Assembly: GCA_963842125.1 (NCBI GenBank)
Contig: CAWJFE010000001.1
Span: 620,001 to 684,000, forward strand
Origin: CAWCWK01 sp963842125
GTDB taxonomy: Bacteria; Pseudomonadota; Alphaproteobacteria; Rhizobiales; CAWCWK01
DNA length: 64,000 bases
Reading direction: 5' to 3'
Every line of letters begins with the position of its first letter. Position 1 is the first letter of the stretch. The translations under genes and the position numbers were made by a program. Shown one piece after another: positions 8,062-17,120 of the stretch. The notes under the pieces were generated by a model, which was not told where the DNA came from, did no database searches, and saw only the letters and a list, made by a program, of their open reading frames with translations.

Positions 8062-8895
8062 ATGCGCATCCTCTTCCTCGGCGATCTCGTCGGCCGCGCG
8101 GGCCGGCAGGCCGCGATCGACCGGCTGCCCGGCCTCATCGAGCGCGGGCGGTTCGACTTCGTCGTCGTCAACGGCGAGAACGCGGCCGGGGGGTTCGGCA
8201 TCACCGAGGCGATCACGGCCCAGGTCCTCGACGCGGGCGCCGACTGCGTCACGCTCGGCAATCATGCCTGGGACCAGAAGGAGACGCTGGTCTTCATCGC
8301 CCGCGAGCCCAGATTGCTGCGCCCGCTTAACTACCCCGCCGGCACCCCGGGGCGCGGCGCCAATCTCTTCGAGGTTGCGCGCGGGCGGGCCCGAGGCGCA
8401 CGGGTGCTGGTGGCGCAGGTCATGGGCCGGGTCTTCATGGACGCGATCGACGATCCCTTCCGCGCCATCGACGATGCGCTCGACGAAGCCCCGCTCGGGC
8501 GCGTCGCCGACGCCGTCCTCGTCGACGTCCATGCCGAGGCGACCTCGGAGAAGCAGGCCATGGGCCACATGCTCGACGGGCGCGCCTCGCTCGTCGTCGG
8601 CACGCACACCCACGCGCCGACGGCCGACCACCAGATCCTGCCGGGCGGCACCGCTTATCTGTCGGACGCCGGCATGTGCGGCGACTACGATTCGGTCCTC
8701 GGCATGGACAAGGAAGAGCCGATCCAGCGCTTCCGCTCCAAGATCCCCGCCTCGCGCTTCACGCCCTCGCTCGGCGCGGCCACCGTCTGCGGCGTCGCGG
8801 TCGAGACCGACGATGCGACGGGCCTCGCCCGCGCCGTCTCGCCCGTCCGCGTCGGCGGGAGGCTCAGCCAGGCCTGGCCCGACTGGGCGGTCTAG
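8062..8895 (+). CDS. YmdB-family metallophosphoesterase
   Basis: A 277-residue phosphodiesterase of the TIGR00282/YmdB type, a calcineurin-like enzyme reported to act on 2',3'-cyclic nucleotides. Metal-binding signatures are complete: GDLVGRAGR at the N-terminus, VNGENAAGGFGIT, TLGNHAWDQKE, VDVHAEATSEK, and VGTHTHAPTAD. The length matches the family. It starts at ATG 8062, 77 bp after the cyclo-ligase stop and probably in the same transcript. Its TAG stop lies inside the first bases of a 108-bp repeat (8892-8999). Confidence 0.92.
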   Translation: MRILFLGDLVGRAGRQAAIDRLPGLIERGRFDFVVVNGENAAGGFGITEAITAQVLDAGADCVTLGNHAWDQKETLVFIAREPRLLRPLNYPAGTPGRGANLFEVARGRARGARVLVAQVMGRVFMDAIDDPFRAIDDALDEAPLGRVADAVLVDVHAEATSEKQAMGHMLDGRASLVVGTHTHAPTADHQILPGGTAYLSDAGMCGDYDSVLGMDKEEPIQRFRSKIPASRFTPSLGAATVCGVAVETDDATGLARAVSPVRVGGRLSQAWPDWAV

Positions 8896-8999
8896 AGCAC
8901 GTCCGGTTCACATCGGTTCACCGGATGCGCTCTAGCTCCTTGTTTCGTCGCGGTTCCTTACGCTCCGGTGCGCTCGCACCTTCGCTGGAACAGCTCTAG
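8892..8999. repeat. 108-bp CTAG-bounded repeat, copy 1
   Basis: The element runs from CTAG at 8892 to CTAG at 8999 and is exactly 108 bp, as is its relative at 44417-44524. The first 44 bp form an inverted repeat (CTAGAGCACGTCCGG against CCGGATGCGCTCTAG); the second part contains GGTGC gctc GCACC inside GTTCC/GGAAC. The two ends supply the TAG stops of both flanking convergent genes, the YmdB-type gene and the GNAT gene. Confidence 0.85.
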
Positions 9000-9556
9000 G
9001 ACCGCCCGCGCACCAGGCCGCCGAGCCCGTCCAGCGTGCCCGCGACGAGATCGAGGCCGAGCAGGCGCGCCGGGTCGACGGGGCCCGGCATGCGAACGCC
9101 GGCGGGCGCGCGGCGATAGCCGGCCCGGGCGTAATAGGGCGGATCACCGACGAGAAGGATGGCGCGCTCGCCGGCGGCCCGAGACGCGCGGGCGCTCTCC
9201 AGCAACAACCCCAGGCCGACGCCCTGCCCGCGCAGGTCCGGCAGCACGGCGAGCGGTCCGAGAAGGAGGGCCGGCGCCCGCCCGACCGTGATCGGCGTCA
9301 GGCGGACCGAGCCGACGAGGCGGGCGCCCACGCGCGCGGTGAAGGAGAGGTGCGCTTGGTGCGGCGCCTCCTCGCGAACGCGCTGCGAGGCCTTGGCGTG
9401 GCGGCCGGGGCCGAAGACGGTGTCGGTCAGGGCCTCGATCTCGGCGTCGAGACCGGGCGCGGGGTCGTGCGTTTCGGGCGTGAGGATCACGGAGGCCTGC
9501 TCCGGTTCGGGCGCGGCCGGTGATGCGGACAGGATGTGCGTCGCGAGGCGTGTCAT
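8996..9556 (-). CDS. GNAT-family N-acetyltransferase
   Basis: A 186-residue acetyltransferase. The acetyl-CoA site LLLGPLAVLPDLRGQGVGLGLL (around residues 95-117) contains the RGQGVG P-loop. The C-terminal PYYARAGYRRAP block matches the YhbS-type subgroup, which usually acylates small molecules or protein N-termini; the substrate is unknown. The GGGAG ribosome site supports the start at 9556. It is convergent with the YmdB gene, and its stop codon comes from the right CTAG end of the 108-bp repeat. Confidence 0.88.
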   Translation of the reverse strand: MTRLATHILSASPAAPEPEQASVILTPETHDPAPGLDAEIEALTDTVFGPGRHAKASQRVREEAPHQAHLSFTARVGARLVGSVRLTPITVGRAPALLLGPLAVLPDLRGQGVGLGLLLESARASRAAGERAILLVGDPPYYARAGYRRAPAGVRMPGPVDPARLLGLDLVAGTLDGLGGLVRGRS

Positions 9557-9862
9557 GCCGGGCTCCCAGGACAGTGATGTCCTAAGCGCCCGGGGTCTCC
9601 GGGTCGCTCAGGACGGGCGCGTGCGGGCGCAGGCCCGCCAGAAGGTGCGCGTTCGTCGTCGAAGGGTCGCCTGGAGACTCATGCCGCGCTGCTAACACGA
9701 GGCCTGCCGCCTCGGCAATCCGATTGGAGCCTCGTCAAGACACGGTGGCACACGGCGGCGCGCGCTCGTCAGCCCCGCACGCGCGTTGTGCGGCGGCGCG
9801 GATTGCGCGCGCCGCCCCGCGCGGTAGGTCAACGGGTGATCAGATATGGCAGGAGAGACGAG
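9557..9862. other. Intergenic region, no convincing gene
   Basis: 306 bp between divergent GNAT and glutathionyl-hydroquinone reductase genes, so it must hold two promoters. I see a small palindrome (AGGAC agtgat GTCCT) just upstream of the GNAT start. A possible 24-codon minus-strand Arg-rich reading near 9600-9680 is too weak to call a leader peptide. Confidence 0.4.
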
Positions 9863-10888
9863 ATGGGCCTTCTCATAGACGGCGAATGGCACGACCAGTG
9901 GTACGACACCAAGAAGTCCGGCGGTAAGTTCGTGCGCTCCGATGCGGGCTTTCGCAACTGGATCACGCCGGACGGCTCGGCCGGCCCCAGCGGCACGGGC
10001 GGCTTCAAGGCGGAGCCGGGGCGCTACCATCTCTACGTCTCGCTCGCCTGCCCCTGGGCCCACCGCGCGCTCGTCTTTCGCGCGCTCAAAGGGCTCGAGG
10101 ACGCGATCTCGGTCTCCGTCGTCCACGACTTCATGGGCGACGAGGGTTGGACCTTCGAGCCCGGCGAGGGCGTCGTGCCCGACCCGCTCTTCGGCGCCAC
10201 TCGCATGTTCCAGATCTACCAGCGCGCGAAGGCGGACTATACGGGCCGCGTGACCGTCCCCGTCCTCTGGGACAAGGAGACGAACGCGATGGTCTCCAAC
10301 GAATCGTCCGAGATCATCCGCATGTTCAACAGCGCCTTCGACGATGTCGGCGCCGACGCCTCGCTCGATTTCTACCCCGAGGCGCTGCGGGGCGAGATCG
10401 ACGCGGTCAACGCGCGGGTCTACGACACGGTCAACAATGGCGTCTACAAGTCCGGCTTCGCGACCACGCAAGGCGCCTATGAAGACGCCGTCCGCCCGCT
10501 CTTCGAGACGCTCGACTGGCTCGACGCGCGGTTGGTCGATCGGCGTTGGCTCGTCGGCAACCGGCTCACGGAAGCCGACTGGCGCCTCTTCACGACGCTG
10601 GTGCGCTTCGATCCGGTCTATGTCGGCCACTTCAAGTGCAACATCCGCCGCATCGCCGACTATCCGGCCTTGTCGGGCTACCTGCGCGATCTCTATCAGG
10701 TGCCGAGTGTCGCGGAGACCGTCGACATGGGCCACATCAAGCGGCACTACTACGCCAGCCACGAAACCATCAACCCGACCCGCATCGTCCCCGTCGGCCC
10801 CGCACTCGACCGTGACGCGCCGCATGAGCGGGCTAGGCTCGGGCCGGAGTGGAACGCCGGCAAAGGGCGCGCACCGTTCGGTCTCTAG
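9863..10888 (+). CDS. Glutathionyl-hydroquinone reductase (Xi-class GST)
   Basis: A 341-residue enzyme of the YqjG/PcpF family, which removes glutathione from glutathionyl-hydroquinones. The diagnostic motif SLACPWAHR (around residues 62-70) holds the catalytic Cys. VPVLWD and SNESSEIIRMFN form the thioredoxin-fold glutathione site, and NGVYKSGFATTQ is a hallmark of the family's helical domain. An AGGAGA ribosome site at 9851 supports ATG at 9863. It probably protects the cell from quinones; no operon partner is seen. Confidence 0.93.
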   Translation: MGLLIDGEWHDQWYDTKKSGGKFVRSDAGFRNWITPDGSAGPSGTGGFKAEPGRYHLYVSLACPWAHRALVFRALKGLEDAISVSVVHDFMGDEGWTFEPGEGVVPDPLFGATRMFQIYQRAKADYTGRVTVPVLWDKETNAMVSNESSEIIRMFNSAFDDVGADASLDFYPEALRGEIDAVNARVYDTVNNGVYKSGFATTQGAYEDAVRPLFETLDWLDARLVDRRWLVGNRLTEADWRLFTTLVRFDPVYVGHFKCNIRRIADYPALSGYLRDLYQVPSVAETVDMGHIKRHYYASHETINPTRIVPVGPALDRDAPHERARLGPEWNAGKGRAPFGL

Positions 10889-10909
10889 GGCGCATTTCTC
10901 TAGGGCCCA

Positions 10910-11434
10910 TTAGGGAACAGAAGGCGCATCGGACCGAGGTACCCACGTCTCGCTGACCGCCGCACCCCGAACCACCTCCGCGATCCGCGCCCGCGCGCTG
11001 GCGAGCACATCCTGCGGCAGCGCGTCGACGTCGAGCCAGAGGTGCTCGGCGATCTCGGCATCGGGCCGGGGCGGCGCGGGCTGCTCGAAGTGGCGAAGGA
11101 CGTAGAGAGCGACGTGGTCGCGGGGCCAGTCGGGGCCATTGTGGTAGAGGCCGAAGAGGGCGGGCGGCTCCGAGGGGCGGATGCGGCCCTCCTCCCAGAG
11201 TTCGCGGCGCAGGCCCGCCACGACGCTCTCGCCGGGCTCGATGCCGCCGCCGGGGAGCTGCAGGCCGGGCGCATAGGTGTGGCGGATGAAGAAGGCCTCG
11301 GCCCGCCCCGCCCGCTCGCGCAGCACGAGAGCCCGCGCGCCGAGGGTCAGGCCGCGCGCGTGCTGGCGATAGCGGTGGAGCGCGGCCGTGAGCCACCGTC
11401 CGGTGCGGGGACCGGGTCGGGGAAAGGCCGTCAT
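10910..11434 (-). CDS. Nudix hydrolase
   Basis: A 174-residue Nudix protein. The Nudix box GGGIEPGESVVAGLRREL followed by WEEGRI (around residues 62-85) keeps all catalytic acidic residues of GX5EX7REUXEEXGU. Only the penultimate Gly is replaced by Arg, which is usually tolerated. Nudix enzymes cleave nucleoside diphosphates linked to another moiety; the substrate cannot be predicted. It is convergent with the quinone reductase gene, with only ~20 bp between stops. Confidence 0.88.
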   Translation of the reverse strand: MTAFPRPGPRTGRWLTAALHRYRQHARGLTLGARALVLRERAGRAEAFFIRHTYAPGLQLPGGGIEPGESVVAGLRRELWEEGRIRPSEPPALFGLYHNGPDWPRDHVALYVLRHFEQPAPPRPDAEIAEHLWLDVDALPQDVLASARARIAEVVRGAAVSETWVPRSDAPSVP

Positions 11435-11661
11435 GCGCGCTGTCTCGTCATGCCGGACGCTTGGGCGAGCGCCGCCCCACCGTCAAGTCTTACCCCATCA
11501 CGGCGCTCGGCCCATTTCCGCTCTTGCCTGAGCGACCGCGACACCTCCGGCGCTGGCAGGGGCGGCCAAACCTGCTAGGAGAGCCGGGCCACACCGAATG
11601 ACGGTCCTGGAGTGACCGTCGTCGCGTACCATACCCCGTGCCCGATCCTTTCCGAGCGACC

Positions 11662-12009
11662 ATGCCAGACGCCTCTCCCGACACCGTCGCCCCCGAAGAC
11701 TGCCGCGAGATGGCCGAGGTCCGCGCGGGCATCGATGCGCTCGATGCCGAACTCGTCGCGCTTCTCAGCGTGCGCCAGCGCTATATCGAGGCGGCGGGGC
11801 GCATCAAGCCGCAAAAGTCCGAGGTGCGTCTGCCCTGGCGGATCGAGGAGGTGGTCGAGAAGGTGCTCGCCCGCGCCGACGCGGCCGGCCTGTCGCGCGC
11901 CATCGCGGAGCCGGTCTGGCGCGAACTCATCGATCGCTGCATCGCGCACGAGCACGGGGTCTGGGACGCGCGGCACAATGCGGGCGGCGGCGACGCCGAA
12001 TCAGGCTGA
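11662..12009 (+). CDS. Chorismate mutase / PchB-like (AroQ fold)
   Basis: A 115-residue all-helical protein of the AroQ class. The pattern VRAGIDALDAELVALLSVRQRYIEAAGRIK near the N-terminus supplies the conserved Arg and Lys of the active site. The C-terminal helix ELIDRCIAHEHGVWD resembles isochorismate pyruvate lyase PchB and PchB-like chorismate mutases of alphaproteobacteria. It would convert chorismate to prephenate for Phe/Tyr synthesis; no siderophore genes are nearby, so the mutase role is preferred. ATG at 11662 is chosen over GTG 11638. Confidence 0.82.
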   Translation: MPDASPDTVAPEDCREMAEVRAGIDALDAELVALLSVRQRYIEAAGRIKPQKSEVRLPWRIEEVVEKVLARADAAGLSRAIAEPVWRELIDRCIAHEHGVWDARHNAGGGDAESG

Positions 12010-12202
12010 CGAAGCCGGCCAGGGAACTGCGAGGGAGCGGCCAGGAACTGCGGGGGAACGGTCCTACCGGTCAAACCCTTGTCATCACGCGCCTTCTATT
12101 CCTTAATCAGCGCGAACGCGCACGATAGGCGCGACAACCATAGAGGGTCGCCGCACCGCGCCATGAGGCCGGAGCGGCGGACCGGCAGCGGAGGAAGACG
12201 GC

Positions 12203-13036
12203 ATGACACGGATCGCGACACGCACAGCCCCAAGGGCAGGATGGATCACGGGCTTCGCGCTTCTGGCGGCGATCGTGCCGGCCGCCGCGCAGGATACGAC
12301 CAATCCTGACTCGGTTAACTCCGACACGGCCAATCCCGACACCGCCGCCTTCCTGCGCGAGATCCTGGCGGCCGTCGAGGGCGGCGAGAATGTGGCCACG
12401 CTCGACGCCGGCGTCGCGACCCGCGTCGAGGAGGCCGGAGCGGCCGCGACCGCCGCCATCGCCGCCAACGATGCCGATGCCGCCATCGCCGCGCTCGAGG
12501 GCGCGATCGAGGCCGTCTCCGACGCCCGGCCCTTCGGCGTGCGCCGCGCCATCCTCGTCTCCGACGAGGTCGAGGCCTTTGGCGACTATGACGAGCGGCC
12601 CGACAACGCCTATGCGTCGCAAGAGACGGTCACACTCTATGTCGAACCGACGGGCTATGATTTCGCCGGAACGGAAGGCGCCTACACGGTCGAATTGTCG
12701 GGCGACTACGCGCTCCTCTCGCCGTCCGAGCAGATCCTCCTCGTCGGCCAGGCCGACTTCGCCCGCTTCGACTTCGAGGCCGAGACGAAGACGCAGGACC
12801 TTTTCCTGACCATTTCCTACACGCTTCGCGATCTGCGCCCCGGCACCTACACGATCGTGACCCGCCTCAACGACCTCAATGGCGGCGATGCGACCTCGTT
12901 CAGAACGCCGATCACCATCGCGGAGGCGAGCGGAGACGCTGCGCCCGCCGAGACGGCGCCTGAGGCCGACGCCGTGCCCGAGACGACCGCACCGCTCGCA
13001 CCGGCCGGAACGACCGGCGAGACGACCGCGAACTGA
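12203..13036 (+). CDS. Exported protein of unknown function
   Basis: A 277-residue protein not recognised by family. It has a Sec signal peptide: basic start, hydrophobic GFALLAAIVPAAA, predicted cleavage near AAAQ|DTT (~residue 30). An Ala/Glu-rich helical segment follows, then a compact central region (residues ~115-235: RRAILVSDEV ... TVTLYVEPTGYDFAG ... DLFLTISYTLRDLRPGTYTI) that looks beta-rich. The tail is Ala/Pro/Thr/Glu-rich and low in complexity. It is likely periplasmic. It sits upstream of groESL with ~330 bp between, and nothing ties it functionally to chaperonins. Confidence 0.75.
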   Translation: MTRIATRTAPRAGWITGFALLAAIVPAAAQDTTNPDSVNSDTANPDTAAFLREILAAVEGGENVATLDAGVATRVEEAGAAATAAIAANDADAAIAALEGAIEAVSDARPFGVRRAILVSDEVEAFGDYDERPDNAYASQETVTLYVEPTGYDFAGTEGAYTVELSGDYALLSPSEQILLVGQADFARFDFEAETKTQDLFLTISYTLRDLRPGTYTIVTRLNDLNGGDATSFRTPITIAEASGDAAPAETAPEADAVPETTAPLAPAGTTGETTAN

Positions 13037-13255
13037 GACGGTCGGCGGGGCATCCCCCCCGCCGCCGATCCTCTTGGCTTTGATTCTTTTCCGTTCGGAG
13101 GATGCGCCCCGGCGACTGTGGGCGTATAGACTCGCACGCTTTCACTCTATCGAGGCACGACCTATCTGGCGGATGCGCCACGGTAATTTCGGCGGATCTA
13201 TGCGGGTTTCGAGCCGTCGTCCACATTTGGCGAACCGATTTCGCGGTCCTCTGCG

Positions 13256-13283
13256 TTGACACGTCCGCACCGACCTCCTAGAT
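13256..13283 (+). promoter_or_regulatory. Candidate groESL promoter
   Basis: TTGACA at 13256-13261 is followed about 15-17 bp later by CCTAGAT/TAGATG (13277-13284), ending ~10 bp before the CIRCE operator. CGTTGAC with CCTAGAT is also close to the alphaproteobacterial RpoH pattern (CTTG - CYTATnT). Whether sigma-70 or RpoH uses it cannot be decided from sequence. Confidence 0.45.
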
Positions 13284-13292
13284 GCCCCTCAC

Positions 13293-13327
13293 CCCGCTGG
13301 CACTCCCATGAGGTGAGTGCCAGCGGG
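13293..13327. promoter_or_regulatory. CIRCE operator (HrcA site)
   Basis: A perfect 13-bp inverted repeat, CCCGCTGGCACTC and GAGTGCCAGCGGG, flanks a 9-base spacer. The inner CTGGCACTC-N9-GAGTGCCAG is the CIRCE consensus (TTAGCACTC-N9-GAGTGCTAA) with the first two bases changed symmetrically. It lies ~40 bp upstream of groES, between the promoter and the start, as expected for HrcA repression relieved by heat shock. Confidence 0.92.
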
Positions 13328-13367
13328 ATCAGGTACACCAACGATCCCCAATCAGGAGAGTCCAGCG

Positions 13368-13658
13368 ATGGCATTTCGTCCGCTGCATGACCGCGTCGTC
13401 GTCCGCCGCCTCGAGTCGGAAGAGAAGACGGCCGGCGGCATCATCATCCCCGACACCGCCAAGGAAAAGCCCCAGGAAGGCGAGATCGTCTCCGTCGGCC
13501 CCGGCGCGCGCGATGATAGCGGCACCGTCCAGGCCCTCGACGTGAAGGCCGGCGACCGCGTGCTCTTCGGCAAGTGGTCCGGCACCGAGGTCAAGATCGA
13601 CGGCGAAGAGCTGCTGATCATGAAGGAGAGCGACATCATGGGTGTGGTGACCAGCTAA
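13368..13658 (+). CDS. groS: Co-chaperonin GroES
   Basis: A 96-residue GroES of normal length: FRPLHDRVVVRRLESEEKTAGGIIIPDTAKEKP includes the mobile loop that docks on GroEL. The GxxVLFGKWSGTEVKIDGEELLIMKESDI C-terminal half completes the barrel. It caps the GroEL ring during ATP-driven folding. An AGGAG ribosome site precedes the ATG. It is the first gene of a groES-groEL operon behind CIRCE. Confidence 0.97.
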   Translation: MAFRPLHDRVVVRRLESEEKTAGGIIIPDTAKEKPQEGEIVSVGPGARDDSGTVQALDVKAGDRVLFGKWSGTEVKIDGEELLIMKESDIMGVVTS

Positions 13659-13840
13659 GCGCTGGCTGGCGCGTTCGCCGCGAGCCCCGAAGGGGACCGC
13701 AAGCGACGACCAGGCTTACCCTTCTTTCGCTCTCGCAGGCTTGAGGCCTGCTATTCACACACTCCCTCCCAGGTCCGCGCGGTCTCCCCGCGCCGCGCCA
13801 AGCGCGCCGCACCTGGGTCATCAGATTAGGAAACCGTCTC

Positions 13841-15478
<1,638 letters not shown>

Positions 15479-15496
<18 letters not shown>

Positions 15497-15562
15497 TCCA
15501 TTCCATCCATCATTTTGGTGCCGCGATCGACCAAGGCCGATCGCGGTGGCGGTATGGACTTC
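15479..15562. repeat. Direct repeat of groEL 3' end
   Basis: GGCGGTATGGACTTC occurs at 15479-15493, where it is the end of groEL, and again at 15548-15562 in the downstream spacer. The 54 bp between the copies hold a hairpin, CCGCGATCG/CGATCGCGG (15521-15546). The duplication lies at the left edge of the low-G+C retron-like region and may be a trace of integration. Confidence 0.7.
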
Positions 15563-15591
15563 AACGGTCCGCACCATCGCTGAGAATTATG

Positions 15592-15621
15592 GGGTCGCGC
15601 CGGAAGGTGCGGCCCTTTTTT
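15592..15621 (+). terminator. Intrinsic terminator downstream of groEL
   Basis: GGGTCGCGCC, loop GGAA, GGTGCGGCCC forms a 10-bp stem with a GNRA-type tetraloop, followed at once by six T residues (15616-15621). It is the clear end of the groESL transcript on the plus strand. Confidence 0.9.
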
Positions 15622-15703
15622 CGTCTAGCTTGGCAGATTTGAGTAAGAATGTAACCGCGATGAAGGGCTTCGACACTTCAATTCCAGAGTTGCAAGACGA
15701 CCA

Positions 15704-16786
15704 TCAGGAGAGATTGTCGACAGTCTCAGCAATGTTTGCCCACTGTTCGTTTTGCTTCGGGAGGTTAGATTGCCGACGGATCTCCATCTCTGCGGCCCAT
15801 TGCTCTTCGCGAATTCGGATAGCCTTGTCCCGCTTCTGTCTGATCGAATTCATCTCACTCACGAGCTTCTGCCCGCGTACTGAAGCACGCCCCACGACGT
15901 GGCGAATGCCGCCAAGATGTGCCAGCAACCTTTTGCTTGTTCCGTCTATACTATCGACGTCATTTCGCTCCCGTGCATCTTGGAAGTCGCGCCATAGTTC
16001 TTTCGATCGCAACTCAAGCCGGTTGGGCACTACCAAATTGCTCCCTACCACCCCTACCCCAGTGATGAAAACAACCTTGTTTCCCATGTAGTGCTTAAGT
16101 TTATGCGAGCGTAGTCCGTGTTTGGCGATGATTTCACGCAGATTTCTGACAAACTCTCCAGTTATTTCTGCCCCCGAAACCGTTAGATCGTCTACCCAAA
16201 CGCTATAGGACAGGCTGTATTGAGCGCACAGGTTAGCGATAGCGTCGAACATTGGACGGTGTACTAGTGTTGATAGCACCGGGGTCAGTGGGGAGCCGAA
16301 ACACGCCCGGTCATCCGCCGTTGCTACGTGAGCAACAAGTCCTGCGACATCCCCGCTCATGCCAAATTGATCGATGAGCGAACGACGGATCATTGGACGT
16401 GTCGTGGACGGATAGAACTGTTTGATATCTAGCGTTAGATACTGAGCGGCATTAAGATGCGCTGCCGCATTGTCGCGTTGAGAACGCCCCTTGCGCGGGC
16501 TCATTAGGTAGCTCGGCTGAATAATTTTGTTGAGATGGAACTTAAGTCGTTCGTGAACAGCCCGCAGGCGCCCCTCGGGGTAAACGAGGTTGCGCATCTT
16601 GCCACCTGACTCGTGCGGGCGGCGCACAAGGAACGGTTCCTTGAACGATGGAATTCCAAGACGGTTCAAATCCGCGCTAGTCTCGTTAACAAGTTTGGCT
16701 ATGTCACGCTGCGACGGATTCCGCGCAAGAGGAGAGCGTTCCAGGTCGTAGCGTTCGTAGGGCTTAGGAAGCCGCCGTTTGGGCAT
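15704..16786 (-). CDS. Retron-type reverse transcriptase
   Basis: A 360-residue RNA-directed DNA polymerase of the retron group. Visible motifs: NAAAH (106-110), the retron NAxxH signature of region X; the first catalytic Asp in LTLDIKQFYPS (Asp120); GSPLTPVLSTL (164-173); the catalytic pair in YSVWVDDLTVSG (Asp199, Asp200); and ITG (241-243), matching the retron VTG signature that contacts the msr RNA. The usual Y-A-D-D is W-V-D-D here. A Gln/Arg/Glu-rich helical tail (~300-360) follows. It overlaps the upstream HTH gene by 23 bp, so translation is probably coupled. Low G+C and its place between groEL and higBA suggest transfer. Confidence 0.87.
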   Translation of the reverse strand: MPKRRLPKPYERYDLERSPLARNPSQRDIAKLVNETSADLNRLGIPSFKEPFLVRRPHESGGKMRNLVYPEGRLRAVHERLKFHLNKIIQPSYLMSPRKGRSQRDNAAAHLNAAQYLTLDIKQFYPSTTRPMIRRSLIDQFGMSGDVAGLVAHVATADDRACFGSPLTPVLSTLVHRPMFDAIANLCAQYSLSYSVWVDDLTVSGAEITGEFVRNLREIIAKHGLRSHKLKHYMGNKVVFITGVGVVGSNLVVPNRLELRSKELWRDFQDARERNDVDSIDGTSKRLLAHLGGIRHVVGRASVRGQKLVSEMNSIRQKRDKAIRIREEQWAAEMEIRRQSNLPKQNEQWANIAETVDNLS

Positions 16787-17099
16787 TGTCCGGCTCCGCT
16801 GGTTTTAGCTTCTCCAGCAAATCTAGCGCCTTACGCGCAACAATGAGACGCCCGTGACGGACGGGAGCCTCTCCCTCAATCTCCTCTGCGAAAAACATCA
16901 GCTGGGACGCTCGAATTCCGAAAGCTTTGCTGTACCTCGTCAGCGTGTCCATCGTGACGAACTTGTTGCCTCGTTCGATCTCGGAAACCATCGCCTGCGA
17001 CATCCCAAGCGCTTCGGCCATCTCTACTTGCGAGTAACCCCAGTAGAGGCGAGCAATTGCAAGCGCCTCGTTGATCATCGGCTTCGGTCGTTCCGTCAT
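16764..17099 (-). CDS. XRE-family HTH protein of the retron-like operon
   Basis: A 111-residue protein with a Cro/C1 helix-turn-helix at ~22-43 (GYSQVEMAEALGMSQAMVSEIE), followed by a helical region TMDTLTRYSKAFGIRASQLMFFAEEIE and a basic tail. It binds DNA, probably as a dimer. Its 3' end overlaps the reverse transcriptase start by 23 bp. From memory, some retron types pair the RT with an HTH protein (type VI in the Mestre scheme), so it may be the toxin/antitoxin-like accessory factor or only the operon repressor. The start has only a weak AGGGG upstream; an internal ATG eight codons in is an alternative. Confidence 0.85.
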   Translation of the reverse strand: MTERPKPMINEALAIARLYWGYSQVEMAEALGMSQAMVSEIERGNKFVTMDTLTRYSKAFGIRASQLMFFAEEIEGEAPVRHGRLIVARKALDLLEKLKPAEPDNAQTAAS

Positions 17100-17120
17100 T
17101 GACTACCCCTAAGGGCTGGG

